Part shown: positions 8,370-17,263 of the stretch, piece after piece
Position numbering within the stretch: the first letter of the stretch is position 1
How the letters are laid out: each line of letters opens with the position of its first letter
DNA from: Streptomyces sp. SPB162
Lineage (GTDB): Bacteria > Actinomycetota > Actinomycetes > Streptomycetales > Streptomycetaceae
Assembly: GCF_029504575.1 (NCBI RefSeq)
Contig: NZ_JAQFII010000001.1
Location: 3,169,001-3,233,000, forward strand
Direction of reading: 5' to 3'
DNA: 64,000 bases
Notes under the pieces: model-generated
The model's input: only the letters and a program-made list of their open reading frames with translations
Database searches by the model: none
What the model was told of the DNA's origin: nothing
Translations under genes and position numbers: made by a program

Positions 8370-9364
8370 TTGGCGGTCTCCTGGTTCTCCCCGCGCTGGG
8401 CGAACGCCCATGCGTCCTGGACGATTTCGGCGAGATCCGGCCGCGACGGACGCCAGCCGAGGACCCGCCGGGCCCGGTCGGCGGAGGCGACCAGGACGGC
8501 CGGATCGCCACCGCGGCGCGGCACGGTGACCTCGGGGACCGGGTGGCCGGTGACCTGCCGGACGGTCTCGATGACCTGGCGGACGGAGAAGCCCTCACCG
8601 TTGCCGAGGTTGCAGATCAGGTGCTCGCCCGCGCCCCCCGCGGTCAGCGCCAGCAGGTGCGCCTGCGCGAGGTCGGCGACGTGGATGTAGTCGCGGACGC
8701 AGGTCCCGTCGGGGGTCGGGTAGTCGTCGCCGTAGACGGAGATCACCTCGCGGCGGCCCTGTGCGACCTGGAGGACCAGCGGGATGAGGTGCGACTCCGG
8801 GTCGTGCCGCTCGCCGATCATGCCGCCGGACAGCGACCTGTACGCCCCGGCCACGTTGAAGTACCGCAGGGAGACGGCGGTCAGCCCGTGCGCCGCCGCC
8901 TCACCGGTGATCATGTGGTCGACGGCCAGCTTGGTGGCGCCGTAGGGGTTGGTCGGGGCGGTCGGGTCGTCCTCGGTGATCGGGACGGACGCCGGCTCCC
9001 CGTAGGTGGCCGCCGTGGAGGAGAAGACGAGCCGGCGCACCCCGCACTCGCGCATCGCGGCCAGCAGCTCCATGGAGCCCGCCACGTTGTTGCGCCAGTA
9101 CTTGTCCGGGTCGGCGACCGACTCGCCGACCTGCGAGGAGGCGGCGAAGTGCAGCACGGCGTCATAGGAGGAGTCGAGCACCTTGCCCGCGTCCTGGACC
9201 CGCCCCTCGACGAATGCCGCGCCCTCCGGCACGCCCTCGCGGAAGCCCGTCGACAGGTCGTCCAGGACGGTGACCCGGTGGCCGGCTTCCAGCAGGTGCG
9301 CGGTGACGACGCTGCCGACGTAACCGGCGCCGCCGGTCACCAGGACCTTCATGGGGGTGCTCAC
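8366..9364 (-). CDS. galE: UDP-glucose 4-epimerase
   Basis: A 332-residue extended SDR enzyme interconverting UDP-galactose and UDP-glucose. It shows the NAD-binding [10 protein letters not shown], catalytic YGATK (YxxxK) and the substrate loop region [15 protein letters not shown]. The GTG at 9364 overlaps the galT stop (GTGA) and has a GAGAGG-like site; the in-frame ATG at 9352 is an alternative giving MKVLVTGG. It is the middle gene of galTEK. Confidence 0.95.
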   Translation of the reverse strand: MSTPMKVLVTGGAGYVGSVVTAHLLEAGHRVTVLDDLSTGFREGVPEGAAFVEGRVQDAGKVLDSSYDAVLHFAASSQVGESVADPDKYWRNNVAGSMELLAAMRECGVRRLVFSSTAATYGEPASVPITEDDPTAPTNPYGATKLAVDHMITGEAAAHGLTAVSLRYFNVAGAYRSLSGGMIGERHDPESHLIPLVLQVAQGRREVISVYGDDYPTPDGTCVRDYIHVADLAQAHLLALTAGGAGEHLICNLGNGEGFSVRQVIETVRQVTGHPVPEVTVPRRGGDPAVLVASADRARRVLGWRPSRPDLAEIVQDAWAFAQRGENQETAK

Positions 9365-10404
9365 TGACTCGCTACCTCTCGCAGTCGCTGGGCCGCGGTC
9401 TCCGGCGGCACGTCGTTGATGAACACACTCATGCCGGATTCGGAACCCGCGAGGAACTTCAGCTTGCCGGAAGTGCGGCGGACGGTGAAAAGCTCGAGGT
9501 GCAGCGCGAACTCGCCCCGGTCGGCCGCCCTGAAGGGCGCCTGGTGCCAGCCCGCGATGTACGGCGTGCGCGGTTCGCCCTCCCCGAAGATCCGGTCGAA
9601 GCGCTTCAAGAGTTCCAGATAGACATGTGGGAACTCTGTGCGCGCGTCCTCGTCGAGCCCCAGCAGGTCCGGCACCCGGCGGTTCGGGTAGAGGTGCACC
9701 TCGTAGGGCCAGTGCGCCGCGTACGGGACGAACGCCGTCCAGTGCGCGGTCTCCAGCACGACGCGGCGGCCGTCGGCGCGCTCGTCGGCGAGCACGTCGT
9801 CGAAGAGGTTGCCGCCGGTGCGCTCCCGGTGCTCGGCCAGCGAGCGCAGCATCAGCCCGGTGCGCGGGGTGGTGAACGGATAGGCGTAGATCTGGCCGTG
9901 CGGGTGGCCGAGCGTGACGCCGATCTCCTTGCCGCGGTTCTCGAAGCAGAACACCTGCTCGACCCCGGGGAGCTGGGACAGCTCGGCGGTGCGGTCGGTC
10001 CAGGCGTCGAGCACCAGTCCGGCCTGCTCGGGGGTGAGGTCGGCGAACGAGGCGTCGTGGTCGGAGGTGAAGCAGACGACCTCGCAGCGGCCGGCGTCGC
10101 CGGCGAGGGAGGGGAAGCGGTTCTCGAAGACAGCGACGTCGTAGTCGGCGGCCGGGATCTCGCTGAGCCGGCCGTCGCGCGACGGGCACAGCGGGCACTC
10201 GTCGGCCGGCGGGTGGTAGATGCGGCCCTGGCGGTGCGAGGCGACGGCGACGGTGTCGCCCAGCAGCGGATCGCGGCGGAGCTCCGAGGAGGTGGCGACC
10301 GCGTCCAGCGGGCGCCGGTCCACCGCGTCCCGCACCGCGTCGTCGCGCGAGTCGTAGTAGAGCAGCTCACGGCCGTCCGCCAGGCGGGTCGTCGTCTTCT
10401 TCAC
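9361..10404 (-). CDS. galT: Galactose-1-phosphate uridylyltransferase
   Basis: A 347-residue HIT-superfamily transferase moving UMP from UDP-glucose to galactose-1-phosphate. The catalytic HPHGQ motif (in [15 protein letters not shown]) and a CPLCPSR zinc-binding segment are visible. The GTG start at 10404 has GAGGGG about 8 nt upstream. First gene of the galTEK operon; the promoter is in the A/T-rich stretch just upstream. Confidence 0.96.
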   Translation of the reverse strand: MKKTTTRLADGRELLYYDSRDDAVRDAVDRRPLDAVATSSELRRDPLLGDTVAVASHRQGRIYHPPADECPLCPSRDGRLSEIPAADYDVAVFENRFPSLAGDAGRCEVVCFTSDHDASFADLTPEQAGLVLDAWTDRTAELSQLPGVEQVFCFENRGKEIGVTLGHPHGQIYAYPFTTPRTGLMLRSLAEHRERTGGNLFDDVLADERADGRRVVLETAHWTAFVPYAAHWPYEVHLYPNRRVPDLLGLDEDARTEFPHVYLELLKRFDRIFGEGEPRTPYIAGWHQAPFRAADRGEFALHLELFTVRRTSGKLKFLAGSESGMSVFINDVPPETAAQRLREVASQ

Positions 10405-10446
10405 TCCGGGGGCCCCTCATCAAACTTACTCAACAGAACCGCGCAC

Positions 10447-10475
10447 AATGAACCACAAAACAACAGTGCCGTCAA
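10447..10475 (-). promoter_or_regulatory. Candidate gal operon promoter
   Basis: On the minus strand TTGACG (10475-10470) and TTCATT (10452-10447) are separated by exactly 17 nt, in a notably A/T-rich patch before galT. GGTTCATTG and GGTTCTGTTG occur as near-direct repeats at this -10 and downstream and could bind a regulator. Known Streptomyces gal operons have a galactose-inducible promoter upstream of galT; assignment here is inference. Confidence 0.45.
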
Positions 10476-10530
10476 TGCGTCGGCCAGGACGCGACGAGAG
10501 GGGTTCGGAGTAGGGGCAGGGCGGCATGAC

Positions 10531-10559
10531 GATGCCCCCGCGCAGGGCACGGGGGCATC
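10531..10559. terminator. Hairpin terminator near the 10.5 kb intergenic region
   Basis: GATGCCCCCG (10531-10540) and CGGGGGCATC (10550-10559) form a perfect 10-bp stem with a 9-nt loop. It lies downstream of the minus-strand response-regulator gene at 10663-11349 and probably ends its transcript before the gal promoter. Confidence 0.65.
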
Positions 10560-10575
10560 GGGGTGCGTGGGTGCT

Positions 10576-10632
10576 GGGCCTTGGGGTACGTGGTGAGCCT
10601 TGGGGTGCGTGCCGGGCCTCGGGGTACGTTCC
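10576..10632. repeat. Three tandem 19-bp repeats
   Basis: Three adjacent 19-bp units, consensus GGGCCTYGGGGTRCGTGSY, run from 10576 to 10632, with a more degenerate copy just before. They lie between the terminator hairpin and the response-regulator stop; no function is evident. Confidence 0.7.
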
Positions 10633-10662
10633 CCGGCCCTGAGTGGGCGGTGGCCCGCCCGG

Positions 10663-11349
10663 TCAGCCTCCGGGCGCCGGACCCACGGCCGCGACCCGGT
10701 CCAGCAGCCCGGTACGGGCAGCGAGCGCGGCGGCCTCCAGCCGGGAGCCGACGCCGAGCTTCATCAGCACCCGCTGCACATGGGTGCGCGCGGTGCTGGG
10801 GGCGATGCTCATCCCGGCGGCGATCAGCCGGGTGTCCTCGCCCTCGGCGACCCGCATCAGCACCTCGATCTCGCGCGGTGTGAGCATCTGCAGCAGCCGG
10901 CTGCCCTCGTCGTCGGGCTCCTCCACCGGGTTCAGCAGCTCCGCGAACGCACTCTGCAGCAGCTGCGGGGAGACCGCGACCTCACCCGCCCTGGCCTTCA
11001 CCATGGCCCGCTCGACGCCCTCGATGCGCTCGTCCTGCCGCACATAGCCCGAGGCGCCGGCCGCGAACGCCGCCGCGATCCCGCGCGGGCTCGGTACCGG
11101 CCCCAGCACGACCACGGCCACCGCCGAGCGCTCACGCTTGACCCGGGACACGGTCTCGAACACCCCGGGGTCGGCTGGGGACGACGTGCCGATCAGGCAC
11201 ACCTCCGGCGATCTGCTCAGCACCAGATCCGCCGCCCCCGCCGCCGGCGAGGCCGCGGCGAGCACGCGGTGGCCGCGCAGTTTCAACGCCGAGGCGAGCG
11301 CCTCGGCGAGCAGCCGGTGGTCGTCGATGACGACAAGACGTACGCCCAT
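10663..11349 (-). CDS. Atypical NarL/LuxR-type response regulator
   Basis: A 228-residue protein with an N-terminal receiver-like domain (residues 1-120) and a C-terminal LuxR helix-turn-helix (LTPREIEVLMRVAEGEDTR ... IAPSTARTHVQRVLMKLG). The receiver keeps VIDDH, but where the phospho-acceptor Asp is expected the strand reads EVCLIGTSSP, and the conserved Lys is Arg (YVRQD). This suggests a regulator that does not use aspartyl phosphorylation. No kinase lies nearby. The ATG at 11349 has a GGGGAA-type site. Confidence 0.86.
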   Translation of the reverse strand: MGVRLVVIDDHRLLAEALASALKLRGHRVLAAASPAAGAADLVLSRSPEVCLIGTSSPADPGVFETVSRVKRERSAVAVVVLGPVPSPRGIAAAFAAGASGYVRQDERIEGVERAMVKARAGEVAVSPQLLQSAFAELLNPVEEPDDEGSRLLQMLTPREIEVLMRVAEGEDTRLIAAGMSIAPSTARTHVQRVLMKLGVGSRLEAAALAARTGLLDRVAAVGPAPGG

Positions 11350-11680
11350 GTCGCGTTCCCCTATCCCCCTGAGGACCGATCGGGACCGGCCCCGGCGGCT
11401 CCACGCCCTGCCCCCACTCGTACGTAGCGCACGGCCCGCCCGGTGTCCCGGCAGTGACCCATGGGGGGCCCGGGTCTAGCCCCGGAAGCTACACGTTTGT
11501 TCGACGCGGCGCGCCCCTTACCGGTGAGAAGTACCCCTCAATTCCGAAATACCCGTCATTGATGGCCGGTTCGCAACCGGAGCGTCCCATCGTGCACAGA
11601 ACGGGCCCACAACGGGACAGGTGTCTCGTTATGGGCCCGTCGGTGCGGAACTGGGGCTTTAGGGGCCCGTCGCGGTCGGT
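11350..11680. other. 331-nt intergenic region
   Basis: No gene is supported. It holds the upstream region of the response regulator at 10663-11349 and the long hairpin at 11601-11640 that follows the PQQ-propeller gene. Confidence 0.5.
11601..11640 (-). terminator. Long hairpin after the PQQ-propeller gene
   Basis: Arms ACGGGCCCACAACGGGACA (11601-11619) and 11622-11640 pair at 17 of 19 positions, with a 2-nt loop. It lies about 40 nt past the stop of the minus-strand gene at 11681. Confidence 0.65.
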
Positions 11681-13441
11681 TCAGCTGATGTCCGTGATCG
11701 CCGTGGTCGACGAGGTGTCCCTCGCCGAGATGTTGACGGCGGTGACGATGAAGTGGCCCTTGTACAGCCACTGGTAGCTGTACAGGTCCGAGAAGTCCTG
11801 CTCGGCCTTCTCGGTGTCGGCGCCGAACTTCATGTACGGCGTGTTCTTCCTCGTCTTCGGGTCCATCGCGTAGAGCCCGCCGGGCTTCTCGTACCCCGAC
11901 TCCTGGTACGCGATGACCTTGCCGTCCTCCATGCTGATGACCCGCGACTCCCCGGCGACGTCCGGCTTGACCGTCCACAGGGGCTTGCCGGTCTTCAGGT
12001 CGATGGCCGCGATCTCGTTGGTCTGGCCGTACGAGGCGCCGTCGCCCTTGTGTGACTTCGTCGGCGTGTACAGCGTCGTGCCGTCGATGGCGAAGTTGAA
12101 GCAGGGGCCCTCACCGGGGATCCGGCAGTGGATCCCGTAGTTGCCCTCGTAACCGCCGTTGCCCAGCGAGGTATGGCCGACGAGCTTGCCGTTCTCCAGG
12201 TACATCAGGTCGGACATCAGGTTGTTGGTCGCGCCGATGCCGACGACCACCGGATCGGTGGACACGATGGCGGAGAGCTCGGTGCCCGCCGACACCTGCC
12301 AGGACCAGGTGGTCTTGTACGTCGTGGTGTCGACACCACGGACGAAGTCCTCCTTGCCGCACTTCACCTCGACGACCAGCTGCTTGCCGCCGGTGTAGCT
12401 CTTGTCCTGGCAGTTCGACGACGGGACGGGCGCCCAGACCTGCGCGTGCGTGCTGAGCTTGTACCCGGCGTAACCGTGCAGCCAGGCCACCGCCGCGACA
12501 TCGCCGCTCACCGCGACCGTCGAGTACATGAACGTGCTGGCGGAGGAGCCGGCCGCGATGGGCAGCGGCACCTCCCAGAGCTTCGTGCCCTTGGAGATGT
12601 CGACGGCCATCAGCATCTCGCACTTGGCGCCGAACTGGATCGCGACCCGGTTGTCGGAGACGTCGTCCGAGGCGGGGCAGGACTGGCCCGCGATCGGGAT
12701 CGACCACTTCTCCGCACCGCCGTTGAGCGCGTACCCCTTCACCGAGTCGGGCAGGGTCTTGACGACGGTGTCACCGGTGAACCACGTGTTCGGGATCTTG
12801 GCGAGGATCTCGTCGGCGGACGGTTTCTGCGCTTCCTTGCTCCAGCCGAGCTTGGCGTTGATGACGCCCTTCGGCTTGTCGCCGGTGCCGCCGGTGCCCG
12901 TCGAGGACTGGTCCGCGACCGGCTTGTCGCCGCCGCCGTCGTCCTTGGTCGCGAACCACACGCCGCCACCGATGACCAGCACCGCGGCCACGACCGCGGC
13001 GATGATCACGACGAGCTTGCTGTTGCCGCCGCCCTGACCGCCGTTCTGCGGCGTGTACAGGGTCTGCGGCGGGGGCGGGCCCTGCGGGTAGCCGTACTGC
13101 GGCGGCTGACCGGGCGGCGGCGCCTGCGGGTAGCCGTACTGGGGCTGCGGCGGAGCCGGCTGCGCGTACGGGTTCTGCCCCGGCGGCACGGGCTGCGCGT
13201 ACGGGTTGTCCGGAACCTGGCCCGGGGGCGGGGTCTGCGGATAGCCGTACTGCTGCTGGCCGGGCGGCGGTCCCTGCGGGGGCTGGTAGCCGGGCGGCGG
13301 CTGCTGGGCCTGCGGGCTCAACGCCGTCGGCGGGTACGGCGCTTGCGGCTGCTGCGGGGTCTGCTGGGGAGGCGGAGGCCCAGCGCCCTCGGGCTTCCCG
13401 AGGTTGGGCGGGTTGCCGGGCGGCGGGGGCGGCTGCGTCAT
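11681..13441 (-). CDS. PQQ-like beta-propeller membrane protein with Pro-rich N-terminus
   Basis: A 586-residue protein in three parts. Residues 1-140 are Pro/Gln/Tyr/Gly-rich with YGYPQ and NPYAQP repeats. Residues 143-164 form one membrane helix (KLVVIIAAVVAAVLVIGGGV). Residues 165-586 form an extracytoplasmic domain with PQQ/WD-like blade repeats (for example KTGKPLWTVKPDV and ISKGTKLWEVPLP). Such proteins are common in streptomycetes and usually lack a bound quinone; the function is unknown, perhaps envelope scaffolding. It stands alone, followed by a long hairpin. Confidence 0.85.
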   Translation of the reverse strand: MTQPPPPPGNPPNLGKPEGAGPPPPQQTPQQPQAPYPPTALSPQAQQPPPGYQPPQGPPPGQQQYGYPQTPPPGQVPDNPYAQPVPPGQNPYAQPAPPQPQYGYPQAPPPGQPPQYGYPQGPPPPQTLYTPQNGGQGGGNSKLVVIIAAVVAAVLVIGGGVWFATKDDGGGDKPVADQSSTGTGGTGDKPKGVINAKLGWSKEAQKPSADEILAKIPNTWFTGDTVVKTLPDSVKGYALNGGAEKWSIPIAGQSCPASDDVSDNRVAIQFGAKCEMLMAVDISKGTKLWEVPLPIAAGSSASTFMYSTVAVSGDVAAVAWLHGYAGYKLSTHAQVWAPVPSSNCQDKSYTGGKQLVVEVKCGKEDFVRGVDTTTYKTTWSWQVSAGTELSAIVSTDPVVVGIGATNNLMSDLMYLENGKLVGHTSLGNGGYEGNYGIHCRIPGEGPCFNFAIDGTTLYTPTKSHKGDGASYGQTNEIAAIDLKTGKPLWTVKPDVAGESRVISMEDGKVIAYQESGYEKPGGLYAMDPKTRKNTPYMKFGADTEKAEQDFSDLYSYQWLYKGHFIVTAVNISARDTSSTTAITDIS

Positions 13442-13566
13442 CAGCAGGTCCTCATTCAGGCCATACGAGTAAAGGTCAGGTAAGCGGGAGTTCTCTTTCT
13501 ATCACTGCGCCCCTGCCGCCCCACGCGTCGGACCACGACCGTTACGCGCCCGCTACAAGCCCCACA

Positions 13567-13590
13567 CGCCGGGGCGCGCACGCCCCGGCG
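13567..13590 (-). terminator. Hairpin after the ABC-F gene
   Basis: CGCCGGGGCG (13567-13576) and CGCCCCGGCG (13581-13590) form a perfect 10-bp stem with a short loop, about 20 nt downstream of the minus-strand ABC-F stop at 13613. Confidence 0.7.
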
Positions 13591-13612
13591 ACCTCGAAGG
13601 CCCTTGCGGGTC

Positions 13613-15418
13613 CTACTCGTCGTCGGCCAGTTCCAGCCAGCGCATCTCCAACTCGTCGCGCTCGTCGCGCAGCGCGCGCAACTGCGTGTCCAGCTTCGCG
13701 ACGAGGTCGAAGTCGGTCGAGTTGTCCGCGATCTGCGCGTGCACCTTGGCCTCTTCCTGGCCGATGCGGTCGAGCCGGCGCTCGACCTTCTGCAGCTCCT
13801 TCTTCGCCGCCCGCTCGTCCCGCGAACCGGCGGCCCCCGACGCCTTGCCCTTCGCCGCGACCGGCGCGGGCGCCTGGTCCGCCGCGATACGGCGGCGCCG
13901 CTCCAGGTACTCGTCCACCCCGCGCGGCAGCATCCGCAGCGTCGAGTCGCCGAGCAGCGCCCAGACGTTGTCGGTCGTGCGCTCCAGGAAGAACCGGTCG
14001 TGGCTGATGACCACCATCGAACCGGGCCATCCGTCGAGGACGTCCTCCAGTTGTGTCAGGGTCTCGATGTCCAGGTCGTTGGTGGGCTCGTCGAGGAAGA
14101 GCACGTTCGGCTCGTCCATCAGCAGCCGCAGGATCTGCAGCCGGCGCCGCTCACCACCCGACAGGTCACCGACCGGCGTCCACTGCTTCTCCTTCGAGAA
14201 ACCGAACTGCTCGCACAGCTGGCCGGCCGTCATCTCCTTGCCCTTGCCGAGGTCCACGCGCTGACGCACGCTCTCCACGGCCTGGATCACCCGCCACGTC
14301 GGGTCGACCTCGCTGACCTCCTGCGACAGGTACGCGAGCTTCACCGTCTTGCCGACGACGACCTTCCCGGCCGGCGGCTGGTCGTCGCCGTGCGAGTACG
14401 CGGCCTGCGCCAGCGCCCGCAGCAGCGACGTCTTGCCCGCGCCGTTCACCCCGACCAGGCCGATGCGGTCGCCGGGGCCGAGCTGCCACGTCAGGTGCTT
14501 GAGCAGCACCTTGTCGCCGCCCTGGATCGTCACGTCCTCCAGCTCGAAGACGGTCTTGCCCAGCCGCGAGTTGGCGAACTTCATCAGCTCGGCACTGTCG
14601 CGCGGCGGCGGCACGTCCGCGATCAGCTCGTTCGCGGCCTCGATGCGGTAGCGCGGCTTGCTGGTCCGCGCGGGGGCGCCGCGGCGCAGCCACGCCAGCT
14701 CCTTGCGCATCAGGTTCTGCCGCTTGCCCTCCTCTGTCGCCGCACGCCGGTCGCGCTCGGCCCGCGCGAAGACGTAGTCGCTGTAGCCGCCCTCGTACTC
14801 GTGCACGTCACCGCGCTGCACGTCCCACATGCGGGTGCAGACCTGGTCCAGGAACCACCGGTCGTGAGTGACGCAGACCAGCGCGGAGCGCCGGGCCTGC
14901 AGGTGGCTCGCCAGCCAGGCGATGCCCTCGACGTCGAGGTGGTTGGTCGGCTCGTCGAGCACGACCAGGTCCTGCTCGTCGATCAGCAGCTTCGCCAGCG
15001 CGATCCGGCGGCGCTCACCACCGGACAGCGGCCCGATGACCGTGTCCAACCCCTGCGGGAACCCCGGCAGGTCCAAGCCACCGAACAGCCCGGTCAGCAC
15101 GTCGCGGATCTTCGCGTCCCCGAGCCACTCGTGGTCCGCCTTGTCGCCGACCACCTCGTGCCGCACGGTCGCGGTCGGGTCCAGGCTGTCGTGCTGCGTC
15201 AGCACCCCGAGCCGCAGCCCGCCCACGTGCGTGACGCGCCCGGTGTCCGGCTCCTCCAGCTGCGCGAGCATCCGGATCAGGGTCGTCTTCCCGTCACCGT
15301 TGCGGCCGACGACCCCGATGCGGTCGCCCTCCGAAACGCCGAGGGAGACACCGTCGAGCAGCGCCCGGGTGCCGTAGACCTTTCCTACGGCCTCGACGTT
15401 GACGAGGTTGACGGCCAC
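13613..15418 (-). CDS. ABC-F family ATPase (Uup/EttA-like)
   Basis: A 601-residue soluble protein with two ABC domains and no membrane segment. Walker A motifs are GRNGDGKTT and GVNGAGKTS, both signatures read LSGGERRR, and Walker B motifs are LVVLDEP and VLFLDEP. A charged coiled coil closes the protein (about residues 510-601: KKELQKVERRLDRIGQEEAK), as in Uup. ABC-F proteins act on ribosomes (translation, ribosome rescue or antibiotic resistance); the C-terminal coil favours a housekeeping Uup-like role over resistance. The GTG start has GGAG 6 nt upstream. Confidence 0.92.
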   Translation of the reverse strand: MAVNLVNVEAVGKVYGTRALLDGVSLGVSEGDRIGVVGRNGDGKTTLIRMLAQLEEPDTGRVTHVGGLRLGVLTQHDSLDPTATVRHEVVGDKADHEWLGDAKIRDVLTGLFGGLDLPGFPQGLDTVIGPLSGGERRRIALAKLLIDEQDLVVLDEPTNHLDVEGIAWLASHLQARRSALVCVTHDRWFLDQVCTRMWDVQRGDVHEYEGGYSDYVFARAERDRRAATEEGKRQNLMRKELAWLRRGAPARTSKPRYRIEAANELIADVPPPRDSAELMKFANSRLGKTVFELEDVTIQGGDKVLLKHLTWQLGPGDRIGLVGVNGAGKTSLLRALAQAAYSHGDDQPPAGKVVVGKTVKLAYLSQEVSEVDPTWRVIQAVESVRQRVDLGKGKEMTAGQLCEQFGFSKEKQWTPVGDLSGGERRRLQILRLLMDEPNVLFLDEPTNDLDIETLTQLEDVLDGWPGSMVVISHDRFFLERTTDNVWALLGDSTLRMLPRGVDEYLERRRRIAADQAPAPVAAKGKASGAAGSRDERAAKKELQKVERRLDRIGQEEAKVHAQIADNSTDFDLVAKLDTQLRALRDERDELEMRWLELADDE

Positions 15419-15574
15419 TTTTACTCCATGCTGGTGCGGAACGGTCGATCTCCCAGGGTAGTCGGGCCGCCGGCCACCCCGAGCCGTCAGCCCCTGTGGG
15501 GCGGGCTGTACTCACCCCGGGCTTGAGTAGCCGCGCTCATGCCGCGCGCCCCGTGACGACCTAGCGTCATCGGC

Positions 15575-15910
15575 ATGACCGTCCCCGTGAGCGTTCCCCC
15601 GGCCGCACGACGCCCGTCCCCGCTCGCCCGCGTGCTGCTCACGGTCCTGCTCGTCGTCGCGGGCCTGATCACCTACACGCTCGCGCCCCTCTTCATCATG
15701 GCGAGCGACGCGTGCGCCTCGTCCTCCGACGGCGGCATCTGCGACCCCGACCGCCAGCAGCTCATCGTCCTGCTCCCCCAGATCGGCGCCCCCCTGATCA
15801 CGACAGCCGCCCTGATCGGCACCCTGCGCCGCGACGGCCGGGCGGGCTTCGGCGCGCTGGGCCTGGTGCTGCTCCTGGCGATCTGGATCATCAACGCGGC
15901 CCTGGTCTAG
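15575..15910 (+). CDS. Small hypothetical membrane protein
   Basis: A 111-residue protein with three likely membrane segments: about 18-41 (ARVLLTVLLVVAGLITYTLA), 64-82 and 93-111. A Cys-containing loop (DACASSSDGGICDPD) lies between the first two. No family is recognised. No Shine-Dalgarno is seen; TAGCGT ends 7 nt before the ATG, so the mRNA is probably leaderless. Its TAG stop is the first unit of a tandem repeat. Confidence 0.72.
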   Translation: MTVPVSVPPAARRPSPLARVLLTVLLVVAGLITYTLAPLFIMASDACASSSDGGICDPDRQQLIVLLPQIGAPLITTAALIGTLRRDGRAGFGALGLVLLLAIWIINAALV

Positions 15911-16012
15911 GGGCGGGCCCGGCTTAGGGGCTAGGGGCGGGCCCGGCCCAGGGGCTAGGGGCGGGCTCAGGGGCTAGGGGTGGGCCCAGGGGCTAGGGGC
16001 GGGCCGCCCCGG
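15907..16012. repeat. Five tandem CTAGGGGCGGGC repeats
   Basis: Units starting CTAGGGG begin at 15907, 15931, 15955, 15974 and 15993, of 24, 24, 19, 19 and about 20 bp. The first overlaps the stop codon of the membrane-protein gene and the last contains the stop codon (CTA on this strand) of the convergent DUF397 gene. Confidence 0.8.
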
Positions 16013-16181
16013 CTTTGAGGGCGCGGAAGAACGCGCGGAGCGCGGCGGGGGTGGTGTGGACGATCACGTCGGGATCGTCACTTTCGCGGAGGCGGATGGT
16101 TCCGTCGGGGGTGCGGGATATGTGGAGGCAGTTGGCGGCCTCCTCGCTGAAGGAGGACTTCTGCCAGGGCAATGTGGACAC
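15993..16181 (-). CDS. DUF397 domain protein
   Basis: A 62-residue DUF397 protein: the family start LPWQKSSFSEEAANCL and an end with the usual AALRAFFRALK segment. DUF397 proteins are encoded beside XRE/DUF5753 regulators in streptomycetes and act as small partners of them in the WhiJ-type systems that influence development. The GTG start at 16181 lies 12 nt after the regulator gene, so the two are co-transcribed. The C-terminus ends in a tandem DNA repeat. Confidence 0.9.
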   Translation of the reverse strand: MSTLPWQKSSFSEEAANCLHISRTPDGTIRLRESDDPDVIVHTTPAALRAFFRALKAGAARP

Positions 16182-16193
16182 GTTCGCCGCCTT

Positions 16194-17054
16194 TCAGAGG
16201 CTCTGAGCGATGCTGTGGATCAGATCCCGTGACTTCTCCGGCGTCAGGCCGCCACTGCTCATTCGATCCAGCACGACTCGGTACTTGGCAAGCTGCGCCT
16301 CCGCGTCCAAGAATTCACAACCGTGGGCGGTGTCCAGCTCCACGGTGTCCAGGAGCGGCACAGGACCCGTCGCATAGGTGATGGACTGGCCGGAGGAGAC
16401 GAAAGCCCAGGCCCCGAACGGGATCACCCGCACCTCTACGTTCTCGTGCTCACTCATCTCGATGAGATGCGCCAACTGTCGTCGCGCAACGTCTCGGCCG
16501 CCCACTCCCATTCTTAGCGCGGCTTCGTGCACGATCGTGGTGTACGGCGTCGGCCGGTCGCCGTGGTCGCCGTAAAGGATCGCCTGCCGCTTCATGCGGT
16601 ACGAGACGTGGTGCTCCAGAGCATGCGGCCGGAGTGGCGGAACCGCCTCCCGGAGGCTCGCGCGAGCATGATCCAGCGTCTGCAGCAGTCCCGGCACGTG
16701 AATCACCACGGCCACCCTCAACGCTTTCGCGTGGTGCTCCATCTCCGCCAGGTCTAGAAGCCCGAGCGGCAGGATCTCCCGGTACTCCTCCCACCAACCA
16801 CGCTTCCGCTCGCCCGTCATGCCCACGAGCGCCTCGATGAGATCCAGGTCGGAACAGTCGTAGTTCCGGGCCAGCGTGCGCACGCGCTCCGCGCTCACGC
16901 CGAAGCGGCTCGCTTCGATGTTGCTGATCTGCGCCTGGTTGGTTCCGAGCAGCCGCCCCGCCTCGGTTGACGTCAACCCCGCACGCTCCCGCAGCTTGCG
17001 CAGCTCAGCGCCGAGTCGCAGTTGGCGCGCTGTGGGGGCGTTCCTGACCGGCAT
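16194..17054 (-). CDS. XRE-family regulator with DUF5753 domain (WhiJ-like)
   Basis: A 286-residue protein with an N-terminal Cro/XRE helix-turn-helix (residues 10-65: GLTSTEAGRLLGTNQAQISN) and a C-terminal DUF5753 domain (about 95-280: VPGLLQTLDHARA, FGAWAFVSSG, TVELDT). This is the WhiJ/BldB-associated class. The ATG at 17054 has GGAGGG upstream and is preferred to a GTG at 17093. It is divergent from an RsbW-like ATPase gene and followed by DUF397. An A/T-rich inverted repeat at 17102-17122, about 50 nt upstream, is a good candidate for its own operator. Confidence 0.93.
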   Translation of the reverse strand: MPVRNAPTARQLRLGAELRKLRERAGLTSTEAGRLLGTNQAQISNIEASRFGVSAERVRTLARNYDCSDLDLIEALVGMTGERKRGWWEEYREILPLGLLDLAEMEHHAKALRVAVVIHVPGLLQTLDHARASLREAVPPLRPHALEHHVSYRMKRQAILYGDHGDRPTPYTTIVHEAALRMGVGGRDVARRQLAHLIEMSEHENVEVRVIPFGAWAFVSSGQSITYATGPVPLLDTVELDTAHGCEFLDAEAQLAKYRVVLDRMSSGGLTPEKSRDLIHSIAQSL

Positions 17055-17101
17055 CCGCCGTCCCTCCGTATTCGCGCCTGGCGCGACCGTCACTCACACG
17101 A

Positions 17102-17122
17102 GCTAAATCTGAGCTATTTAGC
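17102..17122. promoter_or_regulatory. A/T-rich inverted repeat upstream of the XRE gene
   Basis: GCTAAAT (17102-17108) and ATTTAGC (17116-17122) are perfect inverted arms separated by 7 nt; GAGCTA also occurs as a direct repeat. It stands out in this G+C-rich setting and lies between the divergent XRE and ATPase genes, so it is probably bound by the XRE protein. Confidence 0.55.
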
Positions 17123-17263
17123 CCGTTACGCAAAATACCTTTGCCGCCGCACTCTACGGTGTGACGCAGACCACTCGTCGTGCCGGAAGTGCACCGCCTC
17201 CCTGACGGAGGCGAAAACGCCACCGCCCGACCGAACCCTGCTCCCACTCCGAAGGAGATCCGT

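Noticed and set aside
8366-10198. 610-residue open frame covering galE and part of galT
   Set aside because: Only the galE part is protein-like; the upstream part is the shifted shadow of galT, which has its own catalytic motifs in another frame.
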